Below are positions 20,865 to 30,000 of a DNA stretch of 64,000 bases, piece after piece (the stretch's first letter is position 1; every line of letters begins with the position of its first letter). Both the position numbers and the translations under genes were made by a program. The stretch is from Stigonema ocellatum SAG 48.90 = DSM 106950. Lineage in GTDB: Bacteria > Cyanobacteriota > Cyanobacteriia > Cyanobacteriales > Nostocaceae. The notes under the pieces are model-generated. The model did not search any database. It was not told the DNA's origin and saw only the letters and a list, made by a program, of their open reading frames with translations. The stretch is taken from contig JADQBA010000033.1 in assembly GCA_016903675.1 (NCBI GenBank), positions 1 through 64,000 of the forward strand. The letters are read 5' to 3'.

Positions 20865-21341
20865 TTACATTTTTCCCACTTCGGGAAAGCGTTTAGCTAA
20901 ATCAATTCCGTTTTGTACCAGCTTTTCTCCTTCATCGGCTAATTTTTCTAGGGAGTCAAAACCAAAGCGGTGAGCATCCCGTAGGGTTTTACAAACTAGC
21001 AAAAGACGACCAGAAAATACTAGTACCCAGCCAAATCCTTCATGGCTCAAATCAACCACAACTTGGGATAATAGACCTGTTTCCTTCTCGATTCGTGCGG
21101 CTACAGCACGATAAAAAGCCATAATCCGTGCCTGAGTTATGGGATCGACCTCATTCTCAACGGAGATTTCGCGCTTCTTTTGTTTGCTGACTACAAAGGG
21201 TTTAAGAATCAACTCATCCGACCAATTCCGGTAAGTTCCATAAGTATCTAAACCCCGAGTTTGTAGCACTAATGTCTTAATAAAAGGAGCATTTAATACT
21301 TCGCTTGAAGCTGTGCCATTAACATTATTAGTTGTAGTCAT
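20865..21341 (-). CDS. NifX-associated nitrogen fixation protein (DUF269)
   Basis: 158 residues with the DUF269 pattern (FIKTLVLQTRGLDTYGTYRNW, then VVVDLSHEGFGWVLVFSGRLLLV). It is strictly linked to nifX in diazotrophs; its biochemical role is not settled. Its start overlaps the nifX stop by 4 bp. Confidence 0.92.
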   Translation of the reverse strand: MTTTNNVNGTASSEVLNAPFIKTLVLQTRGLDTYGTYRNWSDELILKPFVVSKQKKREISVENEVDPITQARIMAFYRAVAARIEKETGLLSQVVVDLSHEGFGWVLVFSGRLLLVCKTLRDAHRFGFDSLEKLADEGEKLVQNGIDLAKRFPEVGKM

Positions 21342-21751
21342 ACCGTTGCTTCCTCTTCCAATTCATCTTCAAAGCTTTTGGTTTTTGGTTGTAAAGCTTT
21401 ACGTAGCCAAGGTGGAGGATTTCCTTTGAGAGTTTGCACTAACTTATTCAGAATATTAGCAATTTCTTCTGCTTCAGATTGTGCCTTGATTGGCGTAACG
21501 CCTTTCTTAATTAACCGAGCCGCTGCACTACCTCCAATGGCGGTAACATAAACAATCGTGCAGTCAACCAGTGCATCAAGTTTTGGTGTTATTTTATCCT
21601 CATTACCATCTTGTTTGAGATCTCCCTCAAACTGGAGCGTTTCAAGAAATTGATATCCTGAATCGGAAATTTCATAAACATCAATTTCTTGTGCCGAGCC
21701 GAAGTGAGCATTAATATGAACTCGGTCGCTTGTGGTGAAAGCTATTTTCAT
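21338..21751 (-). CDS. nifX: NifX, FeMo-cofactor precursor carrier
   Basis: A 137-residue dinitrogenase-iron-molybdenum-cofactor-binding family protein. It has MKIAFTTSDRVHINAHFG with the conserved N-H-FG, then IVYVTAIGGSAAARLIKKG. I chose the internal ATG because the length then matches other cyanobacterial NifX proteins; a start ten codons upstream is possible. Known NifX carries NifB-co or VK-cluster between NifB and NifEN. Confidence 0.93.
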   Translation of the reverse strand: MKIAFTTSDRVHINAHFGSAQEIDVYEISDSGYQFLETLQFEGDLKQDGNEDKITPKLDALVDCTIVYVTAIGGSAAARLIKKGVTPIKAQSEAEEIANILNKLVQTLKGNPPPWLRKALQPKTKSFEDELEEEATV

Positions 21752-21906
21752 GGTTCTTTGTCCAAATTTGTCGATTGTCATTTGCCACTCACAAATGATT
21801 ACTAATTCGTAATTCGTAATTCGTAATTAATTAATAAATTAAGAAGGCTAACCACTCAACTTATTAACTTAAAAAACCATAAATACCCAACCCTAATAAT
21901 TACGAA

Positions 21907-23232
21907 TTACGAATTACGAATTATTGTAGATGATTCTTCCTGCTCTAAAAATAGGTTGCCGATATCAAATAAAAGCTGCATGGTTCCTGTGTAGCCAACT
22001 TTAGAAACCTGACCGTTACCTACGCGGTCAAAAATGGGAATGCCTTGACGATAGAGAGGAATTTTTAAGCGTTTGGCGATCGCTACTGCGTGAGAGTTAG
22101 CAATGAGCAAATCAGACCCAATTGCGAGTTGCTCAAAGTCTTCCAAGTCACCGATGGTAACGCTTTTAACAGGGAGTTTTTCCAACACAGGAGAGCGTGT
22201 TGTGGTCACCGCTGCATGAATCTGAACTCCCATAGATTGCAGGAAATAAACTGTTGACCACAACAAATCTGGTTCCAGCGCTAAGGACACTCGCTTACAA
22301 CCAAAGTAAAAGTGAGTATCCAGCATGGCATCTTGCAACTGGCGACGTTGGCGGCGGTATTTTTCTGGTACACTGATCCCGCTGAGGTCTGCCAATGCTT
22401 GTAGGAACTTGTCTACCGCGTCTAATCCCGTCAGTTCACCAAACACCTCGTAGGGTATGCCAAACTGCTTTTCCATGATCTGGGCGGAAGGGCGCATACT
22501 TTCGCCCAGTGCCAAGGTGAATACTGAACTGCCGATTGAGCGCAATTCTGTTACAGTGGTGCCACTGGCTGTTATAGCACTATAGGAATCCTCTAGATGA
22601 CCATCGAGTGAAGCAGAAAGGTCAGGCACAAAGATAGGCTTCAGTCCAAAGGCTGTGACAATCTCTTTGATTTCCTGCACATCCCCTGGCGTAAAGGCAG
22701 AACTCGGCAAAATCGTGATTTGTGTGGGACACGCGAGACGCCTATCACTTTTTTGAGGAATTTCCTTAACTATACTCTCTACAGCGGCAGCAAAACCGTC
22801 TTGTAACGCACCTTTAAAATCTGGCGTCGAGACAAATACAATTGGCAGGTTATTCAGTTCTGGGTGACGTTCGCGAATCTCCTTGAGAAAACGCTCCATA
22901 TCATCCCCTCTGGTTTCTGTCAATCCAGTGGTGAATAAACCAATGATTTCTGGCTTAGACTTCTCAACTAGTGTCAGGATAGCCTGTTCAATATTCTCCT
23001 CCCCACCCAAGATGGTGGAAACTTCTGTCATCGCTGTAGTGGAAAGGGGAATCGCCTCACGAAAATGCCGTACCAGAACGACTTTGGCAAAAGCTGTACA
23101 GCCTTGAGAACCGTGCATGAGAGGTATGGTCCCCTTCAATCCCAAAAAGGCTAGCGCTGCACCCAAAGGCTGACTTTGCTTGAGGGGATTAACAGCAACT
23201 GGTTTGCCCGGATTCGTTACAATCGCCATCAT
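21907..23232 (-). CDS. nifN: FeMo-cofactor scaffold subunit NifN
   Basis: 441 residues related to NifK. It has an N-terminal cysteine region (HGSQGCTAFAKVVLVRHF), the TEVSTILGGEENIEQAI stretch, and the nucleotide-fold C-terminal half. With NifE it forms the scaffold on which FeMo-co is finished. It starts at an overlap with the nifE stop. The last residues (TIIRNS) and the stop are encoded by an AATTCGT heptamer array, so the native C-terminus has been replaced or extended by the repeat. Confidence 0.95.
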   Translation of the reverse strand: MMAIVTNPGKPVAVNPLKQSQPLGAALAFLGLKGTIPLMHGSQGCTAFAKVVLVRHFREAIPLSTTAMTEVSTILGGEENIEQAILTLVEKSKPEIIGLFTTGLTETRGDDMERFLKEIRERHPELNNLPIVFVSTPDFKGALQDGFAAAVESIVKEIPQKSDRRLACPTQITILPSSAFTPGDVQEIKEIVTAFGLKPIFVPDLSASLDGHLEDSYSAITASGTTVTELRSIGSSVFTLALGESMRPSAQIMEKQFGIPYEVFGELTGLDAVDKFLQALADLSGISVPEKYRRQRRQLQDAMLDTHFYFGCKRVSLALEPDLLWSTVYFLQSMGVQIHAAVTTTRSPVLEKLPVKSVTIGDLEDFEQLAIGSDLLIANSHAVAIAKRLKIPLYRQGIPIFDRVGNGQVSKVGYTGTMQLLFDIGNLFLEQEESSTIIRNS

Positions 23233-24710
23233 CTCACCTCCGTCTTTAGAGTAGAGGATGAGTAGGATGAGGAAGATGAGGAATATGAGGGAGATGAGGA
23301 AGATGAGGAGGATATTGCTCCCTCATCTCCCCTATCTCCCCCTACTTCCCACGGCGCTGGTTTCCGTACTTGCTCCCACACAGGGCTGTAGAGGGCTTCA
23401 TAGAGTTCTCGTGCCATCCCAACCATCCCCATATAGCCTGCATAGGGATGATGGCGTTCTTGGTTGATGTCTAGGAAAGGAATTCGGGCTTTTAAGGCGG
23501 TGTATTGATTGCGACCGCCAGCAATCAACATATCGGCTTTAGCTTCCTTCACTATCCGCAGGATTTCTTTGGGACTTTCCTGTTCTAAGATAATGCCATC
23601 TTTACCCAGCAACCTCTTGATTCGGGCTTTATCTTCCTCAGTACTTTTCCTAGCGCTGGTGGCGACGACTTCTATGCCTAAGTCCTTAGCAGCGGAGATC
23701 ATTGACCAACTTTTGACTCCTCCAGTATAAAGGACGACACGCTTACCTGTCAATCGGGCGCGATAAGGAGCCAGCGCCACATCCAAGGCGGCGTTTTCTT
23801 CAGCAATGAGTTTTTCTGTACGGTCTTGCAAATCCGCATCGCCTAGTTTTGCGGCTATATTCCGCAGACAGCGATTCATGTCCTCCACGCCATAGAAAGA
23901 CTCTTCAATGTAGGGAATGCCGTAGCGTTCCTCCATTTTTCTCGCCATGTTGATCAAAGCTTTGGAGCAGATCATCACGTTGAGCTTGGCTCGGTGAGCA
24001 TAGCACACTTCTTTGTAACGTGCATCACCTGTAATTTTTGCCAAGACTCGGATACCTAATTTCTCCAACAGCGGCAGAACATTCCACATTTCACCAGCGA
24101 TGTTGTACTCACCAATGAGGTTAATGTCATATGGGGTGGTGTATTCTGGTTCTGCGGAGCCGACAACGTGTTCCAGCAAAGCTTCACCAGCAAGGCGGTT
24201 GCCTAAATTTTTGGTGCCGACGAATCCAGGAGCATTTACGGGGATAATAGGAGTCCCTGTTTTCTTGGCAGCAGCTTTACAGACTGCATCTATATCATCA
24301 CCAATCAGGGCGGGAACGCAGGTGGCGTAAACAAATACTGCTGCCGGTTTGTAGTGTCTTTCCAATTTCAAAATGGCTTTGTACAGCTTTTTTTCGCCAC
24401 CGAAGATGACATCATTCTCATCCATGTCAGTGGTAAAGCCAGTCTTGTACAGCATAGGACCAGAGGAGAGACTCCCACGGCTTCCCCAAGAGTTACCAGA
24501 GCAAGCGATCGGTCCGTGGACTAAATGAGCCGCATCGGTAATTGGCACCAAGGCAATCATTGCACCATCAAAGGCACAACCTCCTTGAGTCGCTCCGGGC
24601 TTGGGTAGCTGCGTGCAAGATTTGTTTTTCTTTTCTCCGTGTTTGTGCTGATTATGTTCGCATCCAGGCTCAGTGAGCAGCTCGTTGATTTTGCCTTGGG
24701 TAATTTTCAT
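23229..24710 (-). CDS. nifE: FeMo-cofactor scaffold subunit NifE
   Basis: 493 residues from MKITQGKINELLTEPGCEHN; longer upstream frames are not conserved. Conserved elements include CAFDGAMIALVPI, HLVHGPIACSGNSWG, VFVYATCVPALIGDD and the closing YAGYMGMVGMARELYEAL. The extreme C-terminus is a serine-rich tail of about 35 residues encoded by GATGAGGA-type repeats, which I do not expect in other NifE proteins. It overlaps nifN. Confidence 0.95.
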   Translation of the reverse strand: MKITQGKINELLTEPGCEHNQHKHGEKKNKSCTQLPKPGATQGGCAFDGAMIALVPITDAAHLVHGPIACSGNSWGSRGSLSSGPMLYKTGFTTDMDENDVIFGGEKKLYKAILKLERHYKPAAVFVYATCVPALIGDDIDAVCKAAAKKTGTPIIPVNAPGFVGTKNLGNRLAGEALLEHVVGSAEPEYTTPYDINLIGEYNIAGEMWNVLPLLEKLGIRVLAKITGDARYKEVCYAHRAKLNVMICSKALINMARKMEERYGIPYIEESFYGVEDMNRCLRNIAAKLGDADLQDRTEKLIAEENAALDVALAPYRARLTGKRVVLYTGGVKSWSMISAAKDLGIEVVATSARKSTEEDKARIKRLLGKDGIILEQESPKEILRIVKEAKADMLIAGGRNQYTALKARIPFLDINQERHHPYAGYMGMVGMARELYEALYSPVWEQVRKPAPWEVGGDRGDEGAISSSSSSSPSYSSSSSSYSSSTLKTEVR

Positions 24711-24741
24711 CTTTTGGTTGGGTGTTGGGTGTTGGGAACAA

Positions 24742-25068
24742 CTAACAAATGTATTTCGTGACATCCTCTCCACAGTCATCTGCGAGGTAAGATAAAGCAC
24801 GGAAACGCAAACCTACTAAATTGTCATACAAGGGATTGAGCTTACACATTGGTGGAACGTGGAAGCTACGCCCAAATAATTTAAGATCTCTTTCAAAGGG
24901 GCAACAGCAAGGAATGGTTTTGCAAATGAAATGGGCGAAGCGAGAATTTTTGACCAGGATTCCATCCACGAAACGACGCAAAGGAGATAAAATATCGAAG
25001 GAACCTGGTTTTCGATAGTTAGATGGATGATAACTATGGTGGTCGTGGGTGTGAGTTACAGATTCCAT
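24742..25068 (-). CDS. Mo-dependent nitrogenase C-terminal family protein (Mo-nitro_C)
   Basis: A 108-residue protein often found between nifK and nifE in cyanobacteria. Recognisable are LSPLRRFVDGILVKN, HFICKTIPCCCPFERDL and VPPMCKLNPLYDNL. Its function is unknown. It lies 31 bp upstream of nifE and downstream of the nifK 3' fragment, so it is in the nif transcript once nifK is joined. Confidence 0.88.
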   Translation of the reverse strand: MESVTHTHDHHSYHPSNYRKPGSFDILSPLRRFVDGILVKNSRFAHFICKTIPCCCPFERDLKLFGRSFHVPPMCKLNPLYDNLVGLRFRALSYLADDCGEDVTKYIC

Positions 25069-25232
25069 AATGGATACCTTAGGAAACAGTAAAAAGTAAA
25101 AAGTTAAAAGATTTTCAAGGAAATTTTTACTTCTAACTTTTTACTTTGTTAGCACGCTGTTGGGAGAAGAAAGTTATGAGTTATGAGTGTTGAATTAAAG
25201 TGTTGAATCCAACACTCAAAGCGCAAAACTTT

Positions 25233-25492
25233 CTAACGAATCAAGTCGAAGGAAATATCTGTCTTAGAAGGAATGTTGGTGTTGCGATCGATTTCTTCAA
25301 AGATGGCATTTACAACCCAGTTAAGCAAGTTGATCACACCTTGATAACCAATGGTGGAGTAGCGGTGCAGGTGGTGGCGATCCATGATGGGATAGCCAAT
25401 TCTGATTAAGGGGATCTTGGTATCGCGCCACAGGTACTTACCGTAGGAGTTACCAATGAGGAAGTCTACGGGTTCGGTGAACAGCAGTGAAC
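25233..25492 (-). CDS. nifK: nifK 3' fragment (C-terminal 85 codons)
   Basis: The minus strand reads LLFTEPVDFLIGNSYGKYLW, later RIGYPIMDRHHLHRYSTIGY, and ends KTDISFDLIR before TAG. This is the missing C-terminus of the NifK fragment 26 kb away. Joining both at the shared GTTC core gives HMRSLLFTEPVD in frame and a 511-residue protein, the normal NifK size. No independent start is expected; it is translated only from the joined gene. Confidence 0.95.
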
Positions 25493-25511
25493 TAATGCGC
25501 TTGCTATCAGG
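25489..25511 (+). other. Left attachment site of the nifK element
   Basis: The core GAAC (first four bases) is followed by the arm CTAATGCGCTTGCTATCAGG, counting the last core base. This arm is the reverse complement, with one mismatch, of the arm at the other end. Paired arms around a short core are the expected geometry of a serine-recombinase attP split by integration. Confidence 0.85.
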
Positions 25512-25514
25512 TAA

Positions 25515-25520
25515 TATAAT
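25515..25520 (+). promoter_or_regulatory. Possible -10 box of the recombinase
   Basis: A perfect TATAAT sits 4 bp outside the attachment arm and 12-24 bp before the candidate start codons. No good -35 is seen at 17 bp spacing; that region is the attachment core. Recombinase binding to the arm could repress this promoter, but that is inference. Confidence 0.3.
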
Positions 25521-25531
25521 GTAAGACTTCT

Positions 25532-27094
25532 ATGGTATGCTGTATGGACGTTTGGGCTTACGCACGGGTTTCGACGGATGAGCAAAATGAGGACGAAGGT
25601 GCGTTAATAAAACAAATGCGTCGGTTGCGTAGTGCTGGGGCAACACAAATATATTACGATGTAGAAAGTCGTACCAGCGATAAGCGTAAAGGGCTTCTGA
25701 AGTTGATTGAGGATATCAACGCATCTGCACCAGGCAAAGTCTCGAAGCTGCTATTTATTCGGATTGACCGTTTAACATCGTCATCAATGATGTTTTATCG
25801 TTTGATGGATGCGTTGAAAAAGAAAGGTATACAACCATTAGCATTAGATGAGCCATTTGATATGTCAAGTATTGGTGGCGAGTTGACGATAGACGTTCGA
25901 TTAGCGGCAAGTAAGTATGAGGTGAAAATGCTGGCGATGCGAGTCAAAAAAGAGCGAGACACGCGCAAAGCTAATAGAAAACCCCATTGGAATGCACCAT
26001 TGGGATATGTGGTTGAGGGTGACAAGTATAAACGCGATGACCGTCCGTGTGTTTGTTTGATTGAAGAGAAGAAAGAATTCACGCGATCGCAATTAATGCG
26101 ATTTGTATTTGACATTTTCTTGGCAGTAGGTACAGTGTCACAAACTGCAAGACTTATGCACGATATTTTGGGTATTCAAGCTAACGCTGTAGCAAAGTCT
26201 AAGAATGATGAAGTTAACTTGCTTCTCGAAGAAGATGACATTGTCTTGGAGAATATCAACAAATCTCGTGGTGGTGGATTAAATCTGCGTTATCCTTACA
26301 CTGGGTTAAAGTGGTCTGTTTCTGGCTTGAGGTCTATTCTTGTAAATCCTATCTATGCAGGAGGGACATTGTACAACACCTTAGTTCGTTCTAATGGACA
26401 CAGGAAACCATTCGATGAATGGGAGGTGATATGGGGGACTCATGATGATGAAGCAATTATTACCCGTGAGGAACACGAACGCATCAAATCAATGATTAGG
26501 GACAATCGTCAAAATCGATGGGCAACGGAGCAAAAATACACCAATCCATTTGCCAACTTAGTCAAGTGTGTCCATTGTGGTGCTGCTTACAGTCGCCAGT
26601 GTAAGAAGTTGGTTAAGAAAAAGAATTTTGTTAGACACTATTATCAATGCACTTTCTACCGGACTGGGGCTTGCAGTAACGGAAGAATGATTTCTTCTGA
26701 CGAACTGGAAGCACAAGTGATTAATCATCTCGTGTGTGAGGCTGAAAGGTTAGCTGGGTTAGTAGAAAAAGTGGTTGAAGAACCAGCAGAATCGCCAGAA
26801 GTAAGAACGCTACGAGCATCTTTGAATACTCTCGCAGCGTTACCATCAAATCCAGCGATAGAAAAAGCTAAACAAGATATTTTGATGCAGATTGCTGATG
26901 CGATCGCGACGACAAACAATACATCCAAACAATATTTAATTGCCAAAGAACGGATTATTGTCGCCTTTTCAAACCCGAGGTATTGGCAAGGGCTAGAACC
27001 GCAGGACAAACAAGCTTTACTGAAAGGGTGTGTAAAGAAAATCATGGTAGATGGCAACATCGTCACTGCGGTGGAATTGCTACACTTGCATTAA
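25532..27094 (+). CDS. XisF-like large serine recombinase of the nifK element
   Basis: 520 residues, close to the size of XisF, the fdxN-element recombinase. The catalytic domain begins VWAYARVSTDEQNE, with the nucleophilic serine, followed by the resolvase IRIDRLTSSS stretch and EVKMLAMRVKKERD. A recombinase domain and a zinc-ribbon (CVHCGAAYSRQC, then YYQCTFYRTGACSNG) follow, then a coiled-coil end. Two start codons (residues 1 and 5) are possible; neither has a clear ribosome-binding site. No xisH or xisI partner is in the window. Its role is excision of the surrounding element. Confidence 0.93.
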   Translation: MVCCMDVWAYARVSTDEQNEDEGALIKQMRRLRSAGATQIYYDVESRTSDKRKGLLKLIEDINASAPGKVSKLLFIRIDRLTSSSMMFYRLMDALKKKGIQPLALDEPFDMSSIGGELTIDVRLAASKYEVKMLAMRVKKERDTRKANRKPHWNAPLGYVVEGDKYKRDDRPCVCLIEEKKEFTRSQLMRFVFDIFLAVGTVSQTARLMHDILGIQANAVAKSKNDEVNLLLEEDDIVLENINKSRGGGLNLRYPYTGLKWSVSGLRSILVNPIYAGGTLYNTLVRSNGHRKPFDEWEVIWGTHDDEAIITREEHERIKSMIRDNRQNRWATEQKYTNPFANLVKCVHCGAAYSRQCKKLVKKKNFVRHYYQCTFYRTGACSNGRMISSDELEAQVINHLVCEAERLAGLVEKVVEEPAESPEVRTLRASLNTLAALPSNPAIEKAKQDILMQIADAIATTNNTSKQYLIAKERIIVAFSNPRYWQGLEPQDKQALLKGCVKKIMVDGNIVTAVELLHLH

Positions 27095-27112
27095 GCGGCT
27101 TGAGACTTGTGG
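27075..27112. repeat. 38-bp repeat over the recombinase 3' end, copy 1
   Basis: The segment from 'aattgctacacttgcattaag' (including the recombinase stop) to 'gagacttgtggc' is repeated at 27887-27924 with two mismatches. The DNA between the copies (about 775 bp) looks like an insertion. Confidence 0.8.
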
Positions 27113-27494
27113 CACATAAGAATTTCGCGTCCAGACAAAATTGATACCTATCGCCCTTAACGTGAAGAGGAGATGAGGGTGACTTTGCCTTTATGGTTGA
27201 ACACCTAACCAGTAGCAAGCACGATTACTTACGATTACTAAGCTAAAACACATATTCATTGCACAATCTAGAGATGAGGGTCGTTGATTGTTGACGGTTG
27301 ACAGTCAACAGTTAACAGTCAACGGTCTATACAATTAAATATGCAAGTTAAATGTGGAACAGCTTATAGGAATCATATTTGATTTTTGAAATATAGGTAG
27401 GGTGGGCACTGCCCACCAGATCCGGGTTTTGTAGGGCATAGCCCCACCTACACAACTTAAAATTTTTCATGAATGATTTAGGACGCAGCTGCCA

Positions 27495-27806
27495 TCAACC
27501 CTCTTCTTCCCAATCCTCAATCTGTAACCCCTTCACTCGGGCAAACTCCTTCGTATTATGTGTTACCAGTGTTAATTGATGCACTAAGGCAATAGCAGCA
27601 ATCGGGTCATCCTGTAAAGAACCCGCCGTCTGCTCAAAAAAACCGGGGGGCCAACCTAACTCTTCTGGCGTTTTTGCCTGTGCTGATGGTTCTAGTAGCT
27701 GATAAATCACCATGACTTCTATCTCTTTGTCTGTCACACCTACGGGGATATCAAGATGCAAGATTCCATCTTTCCCCACCTGTGAGCGTAATTTTCTACT
27801 TTGCAT
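27495..27806 (-). pseudogene. Antitoxin fused to the tail of its PIN toxin
   Basis: The first 70 residues look like a complete cyanobacterial VapB-type antitoxin (SRKLRSQVGKDGILHLDIPV, then TPEELGWPPGFFEQTAGSLQ). The sequence then jumps to a PIN C-terminus (AIALVHQLTLVTHNTKEF, then VKGLQIEDWEE). The toxin N-terminus and most catalytic residues are gone, so an in-frame internal deletion is the best explanation. The product cannot be an active RNase. Confidence 0.7.
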
Positions 27807-27843
27807 TGTCTTTTTTTCGTATTCACCTAGATAGAACGGTTCG

Positions 27844-27886
27844 TGTGGAAGCCCCGTCTATAGGTGAGCGGGGTTGCTGACATTGA
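27844..27886. repeat. IS200/IS605-like terminal hairpin remnant
   Basis: 'aagccccgtctataggtgagcggggttgctgaca' forms a stem (GCCCCG/CGGGG) of the kind at the right ends of cyanobacterial TnpB-carrying IS605 elements. No transposase or TnpB gene remains nearby. It abuts the second copy of the 38-bp repeat. Confidence 0.4.
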
Positions 27887-27902
27887 AATTGCTACACTTG
27901 CA

Positions 27903-28046
27903 TTAAGCCGCTTGAGACTTGCGGCGTTTGGGTTTCTTGTTCTCCTTTTGCTGTTGCATCTGTGAGACTTGTTGTAGCTGTGCCTCACGTTTTTCAAACT
28001 CAATTATAGTTCGAGCAACTAATTCTGCCAAGGTTTCACGTTTCAT
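27903..28046 (-). CDS. 47-residue basic/coiled small protein
   Basis: The frame reads MKRETLAELVARTIIEFEKR, a glutamine-rich helix, then a lysine/arginine tail (KKPKRRKSQAA). Its stop lies inside the 38-bp repeat, which also covers the recombinase stop near 27.09 kb, so this gene was once convergent and end-to-end with the recombinase gene. A basic DNA-binding accessory role is possible but not shown. Confidence 0.4.
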   Translation of the reverse strand: MKRETLAELVARTIIEFEKREAQLQQVSQMQQQKENKKPKRRKSQAA

Positions 28047-28105
28047 AATTGATTTTGATCACTTCTTTGACATGGCTATTTCATTCTTCACTCGCAACCA
28101 ACACG

Positions 28106-28260
28106 CCTAGGAATAAATTCCTAGGCTAATAGCTGAAGTCGGCATACCGCCGACTAGAACTGTCAGCAATGAGCGTCCGTTTCAACGGACGGTAGCTCTG
28201 AGCCCTTACCTTCGTCAGGGCTACGGTGTAGGCTGAAATAGCCGTGCTTTTTCGAGGATA
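28106..28260 (+). ncRNA. Candidate structured RNA, orphan HEARO/omega-RNA-like
   Basis: Consecutive hairpins: CCTAGG..CCTAGG, GTCGG..CCGAC, CGTCCGT-TTCA-ACGGACG, AGCCCT..AGGGCT, and a nested ACGG/GGCT..AGCC/CCGT, then GCTTTTT. Stem density and absence of a reading frame argue for RNA. The 'gagcccttacc..agggctacgg..agccgtgctttttc' order resembles HEARO RNAs (omega-RNAs) that precede IscB genes, but no IscB follows. The class assignment is from memory and uncertain. Confidence 0.45.
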
Positions 28261-28803
28261 ACTGCAAGGTTAAAAACTTCTGTTAGCTGTGAGCTTTTTG
28301 TATCGGCTATCTGGTAGGTATTACATAAATTTCACTGTGATTTTATGGCTTGGCTTCATCTTTTTGAATGGCATTTGCATGAGTATATTTATCAGAATTC
28401 GTAATTACAAAGAGCGTAATTCGTAATTAAAAATGGGTTTAATACCCCCACGTCTACAGGTGGTCAGCCCCTTCTCACTCGGGGAGACGCACTCGCGAAC
28501 GGGTTCGTCAAAAGTCAATGTAAACGATTTATTGCTGGGATTTTCTTGGCATTTCCTGATACGGATTGACGTGCTAATTCAAGTCCAAATTAAGCGATCG
28601 CTTAATTAAGAAAATATCGGCAAATGCATTATTCGTAATTGGCTAAACAACTCACAGAAAGTGGACGCTACGCAGGGGTAATGGTATAAGCAGAAGTGGG
28701 AATGAATCACCTCATGGAGGCTACGCGGCGGGAGTACCAAAAAATGGATAAGATAGTTTCGCTTCGGAGAGTTTGGGGAGAGCGATCGCTCTCCCCCAAG
28801 TCA
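28261..28803. other. Gene-free spacer in the nifK element
   Basis: A-T rich DNA with short 'aattcgtaatt' repeats near 28394-28428 and a GTCTACAGGTGG stem near 28448. I see no gene; frames across it are short. Confidence 0.5.
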
Positions 28804-29880
28804 TCAAACTGTGCTAAAGACCACATCAACCCAGTAGTTGGCAGACTGGTAGGTCGAGGTGGGGAAGATGCTGGTGTTGCTATAGGCGTATACGCCGTTG
28901 CTCCCACTCTCCCCGTCGCGCAGGGCGTGCAACGGCGGGTTATCAAAGCTAGCGGTGGCAAAGTACCCAGCGTCTTGGGCGTAGTACCCGACGTTTGTGT
29001 GGTAGGAAACCACGTAGACAGTGTTGGCAGCGATCGCAACTGGAGTCGGTAAATTTACCTGCTGCCAGCCCGAGTCAGTTTCGTTAGTAAAGGTCACCGT
29101 TGCGAGTTTTTCTCCTGTACTGGACCATAAATTCCCAACGTGGGTGCCCGTATTGCTGGTACTCTTGTAAAACCGGATGCCTGTAATCGAGCCGTTAACA
29201 TCTGATCGGAACTTGACACCTAGCTCTACAGCCTGCGGGTCAGGCTCAGCAGTCTCGATTGGTGTCGCAGAGGAATTCCAGATACTGCATGGGCAGGTGT
29301 TTGCTCCGACTGTGACGCTGACACCCGTCTTTGGAGTTTCGATATTGCCACTGTCGTCAACTGCGCGGCTTTTGATTGTCACAGTTCCGGACTTTCCTGG
29401 TGTCCAAGTGTAGCTCCAGCTGGCACGACCAGTCGTTGGATGCCATGTTGTCCCGCCGTCAACCGATACCTCCACACCACCTACGACACCACCGCCAGCA
29501 TCCGTTGCCGTGCCTGTAATCGTGACTGGACTGCTGATCTGCAATGTAGAACCGTCCGTCGGTGAAGTGATCACTGAGGTGGGGGCAATGGTGTCGGTCG
29601 AGGCAGTAGCAGGTGACAGACCATCCAGCAGAGTGGTGGGCTGCACGTTCATATCGGCGAACAGATTCACCATTGCCTGCTGCATATTTACATCTGTCGT
29701 CGTCCCACCTTCTTTTTTGTCGTGATTCTGATCGAGACCCCACGACCATTGAACAGTACCAGCACCGAACACCAATGCACCACTGCTGTGCCGATACAGG
29801 GTCAGGTGATGCGTTGCCTTACCCGAACCATAACAAGAACCGTAGTCGAGGAGGTAGTTATCCACGAAAAAAAGTGCCAC
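28804..29880 (-). pseudogene. C-terminal fragment of a large DUF4082 / dimethylformamidase-like surface protein
   Basis: 358 residues. The start (YGSGKATHHLTLYRHSSGAL, then GTVQWSWGLDQNHD) is the end of a domain related to the N,N-dimethylformamidase large-subunit C-terminus. An Ig-like domain follows (TSVITSPTDGSTLQ, then VEVSVDGGTTWHPTTG), then a DUF4082 domain (GVKFRSDVNGSITGIRFYK, then YVVSYHTNVGYYAQDAGYF). The family proteins are much longer, so the N-terminal part has been lost at a junction near the apparent start. The fragment is open but unlikely to be a full product. Confidence 0.65.
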
Positions 29881-29886
29881 TTATCA

Positions 29887-30000
29887 TTAGCAGATATCAT
29901 TTTTAGGGTTTTTGAGGAGCATTAGCAGACACCGCCCGAAGTGGAGAGCAACCTCGATAAATTGTTCAAAGGTTACTAACTTGGGTAGGATTTGGGTCAT
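29887..30000 (-). pseudogene. Extreme 5' fragment of a Uma2 endonuclease gene
   Basis: A good GGAGG ribosome-binding site is followed by ATG and MTQILPKLVTFEQFIEV, the usual start of cyanobacterial Uma2 proteins. After about 17 codons the frame leaves the family and stops at codon 38. It marks a deletion scar directly upstream of the truncated DUF4082 gene. Confidence 0.55.

Noticed and set aside
28707..29039. 110-residue minus-strand frame overlapping the DUF4082 fragment
   Set aside because: Out-of-frame shadow of the DUF4082 coding sequence.
29459..29749. 96-residue frame in the DUF4082 region
   Set aside because: Shadow of the Ig-like coding sequence; composition (W, R, H rich) not protein-like.
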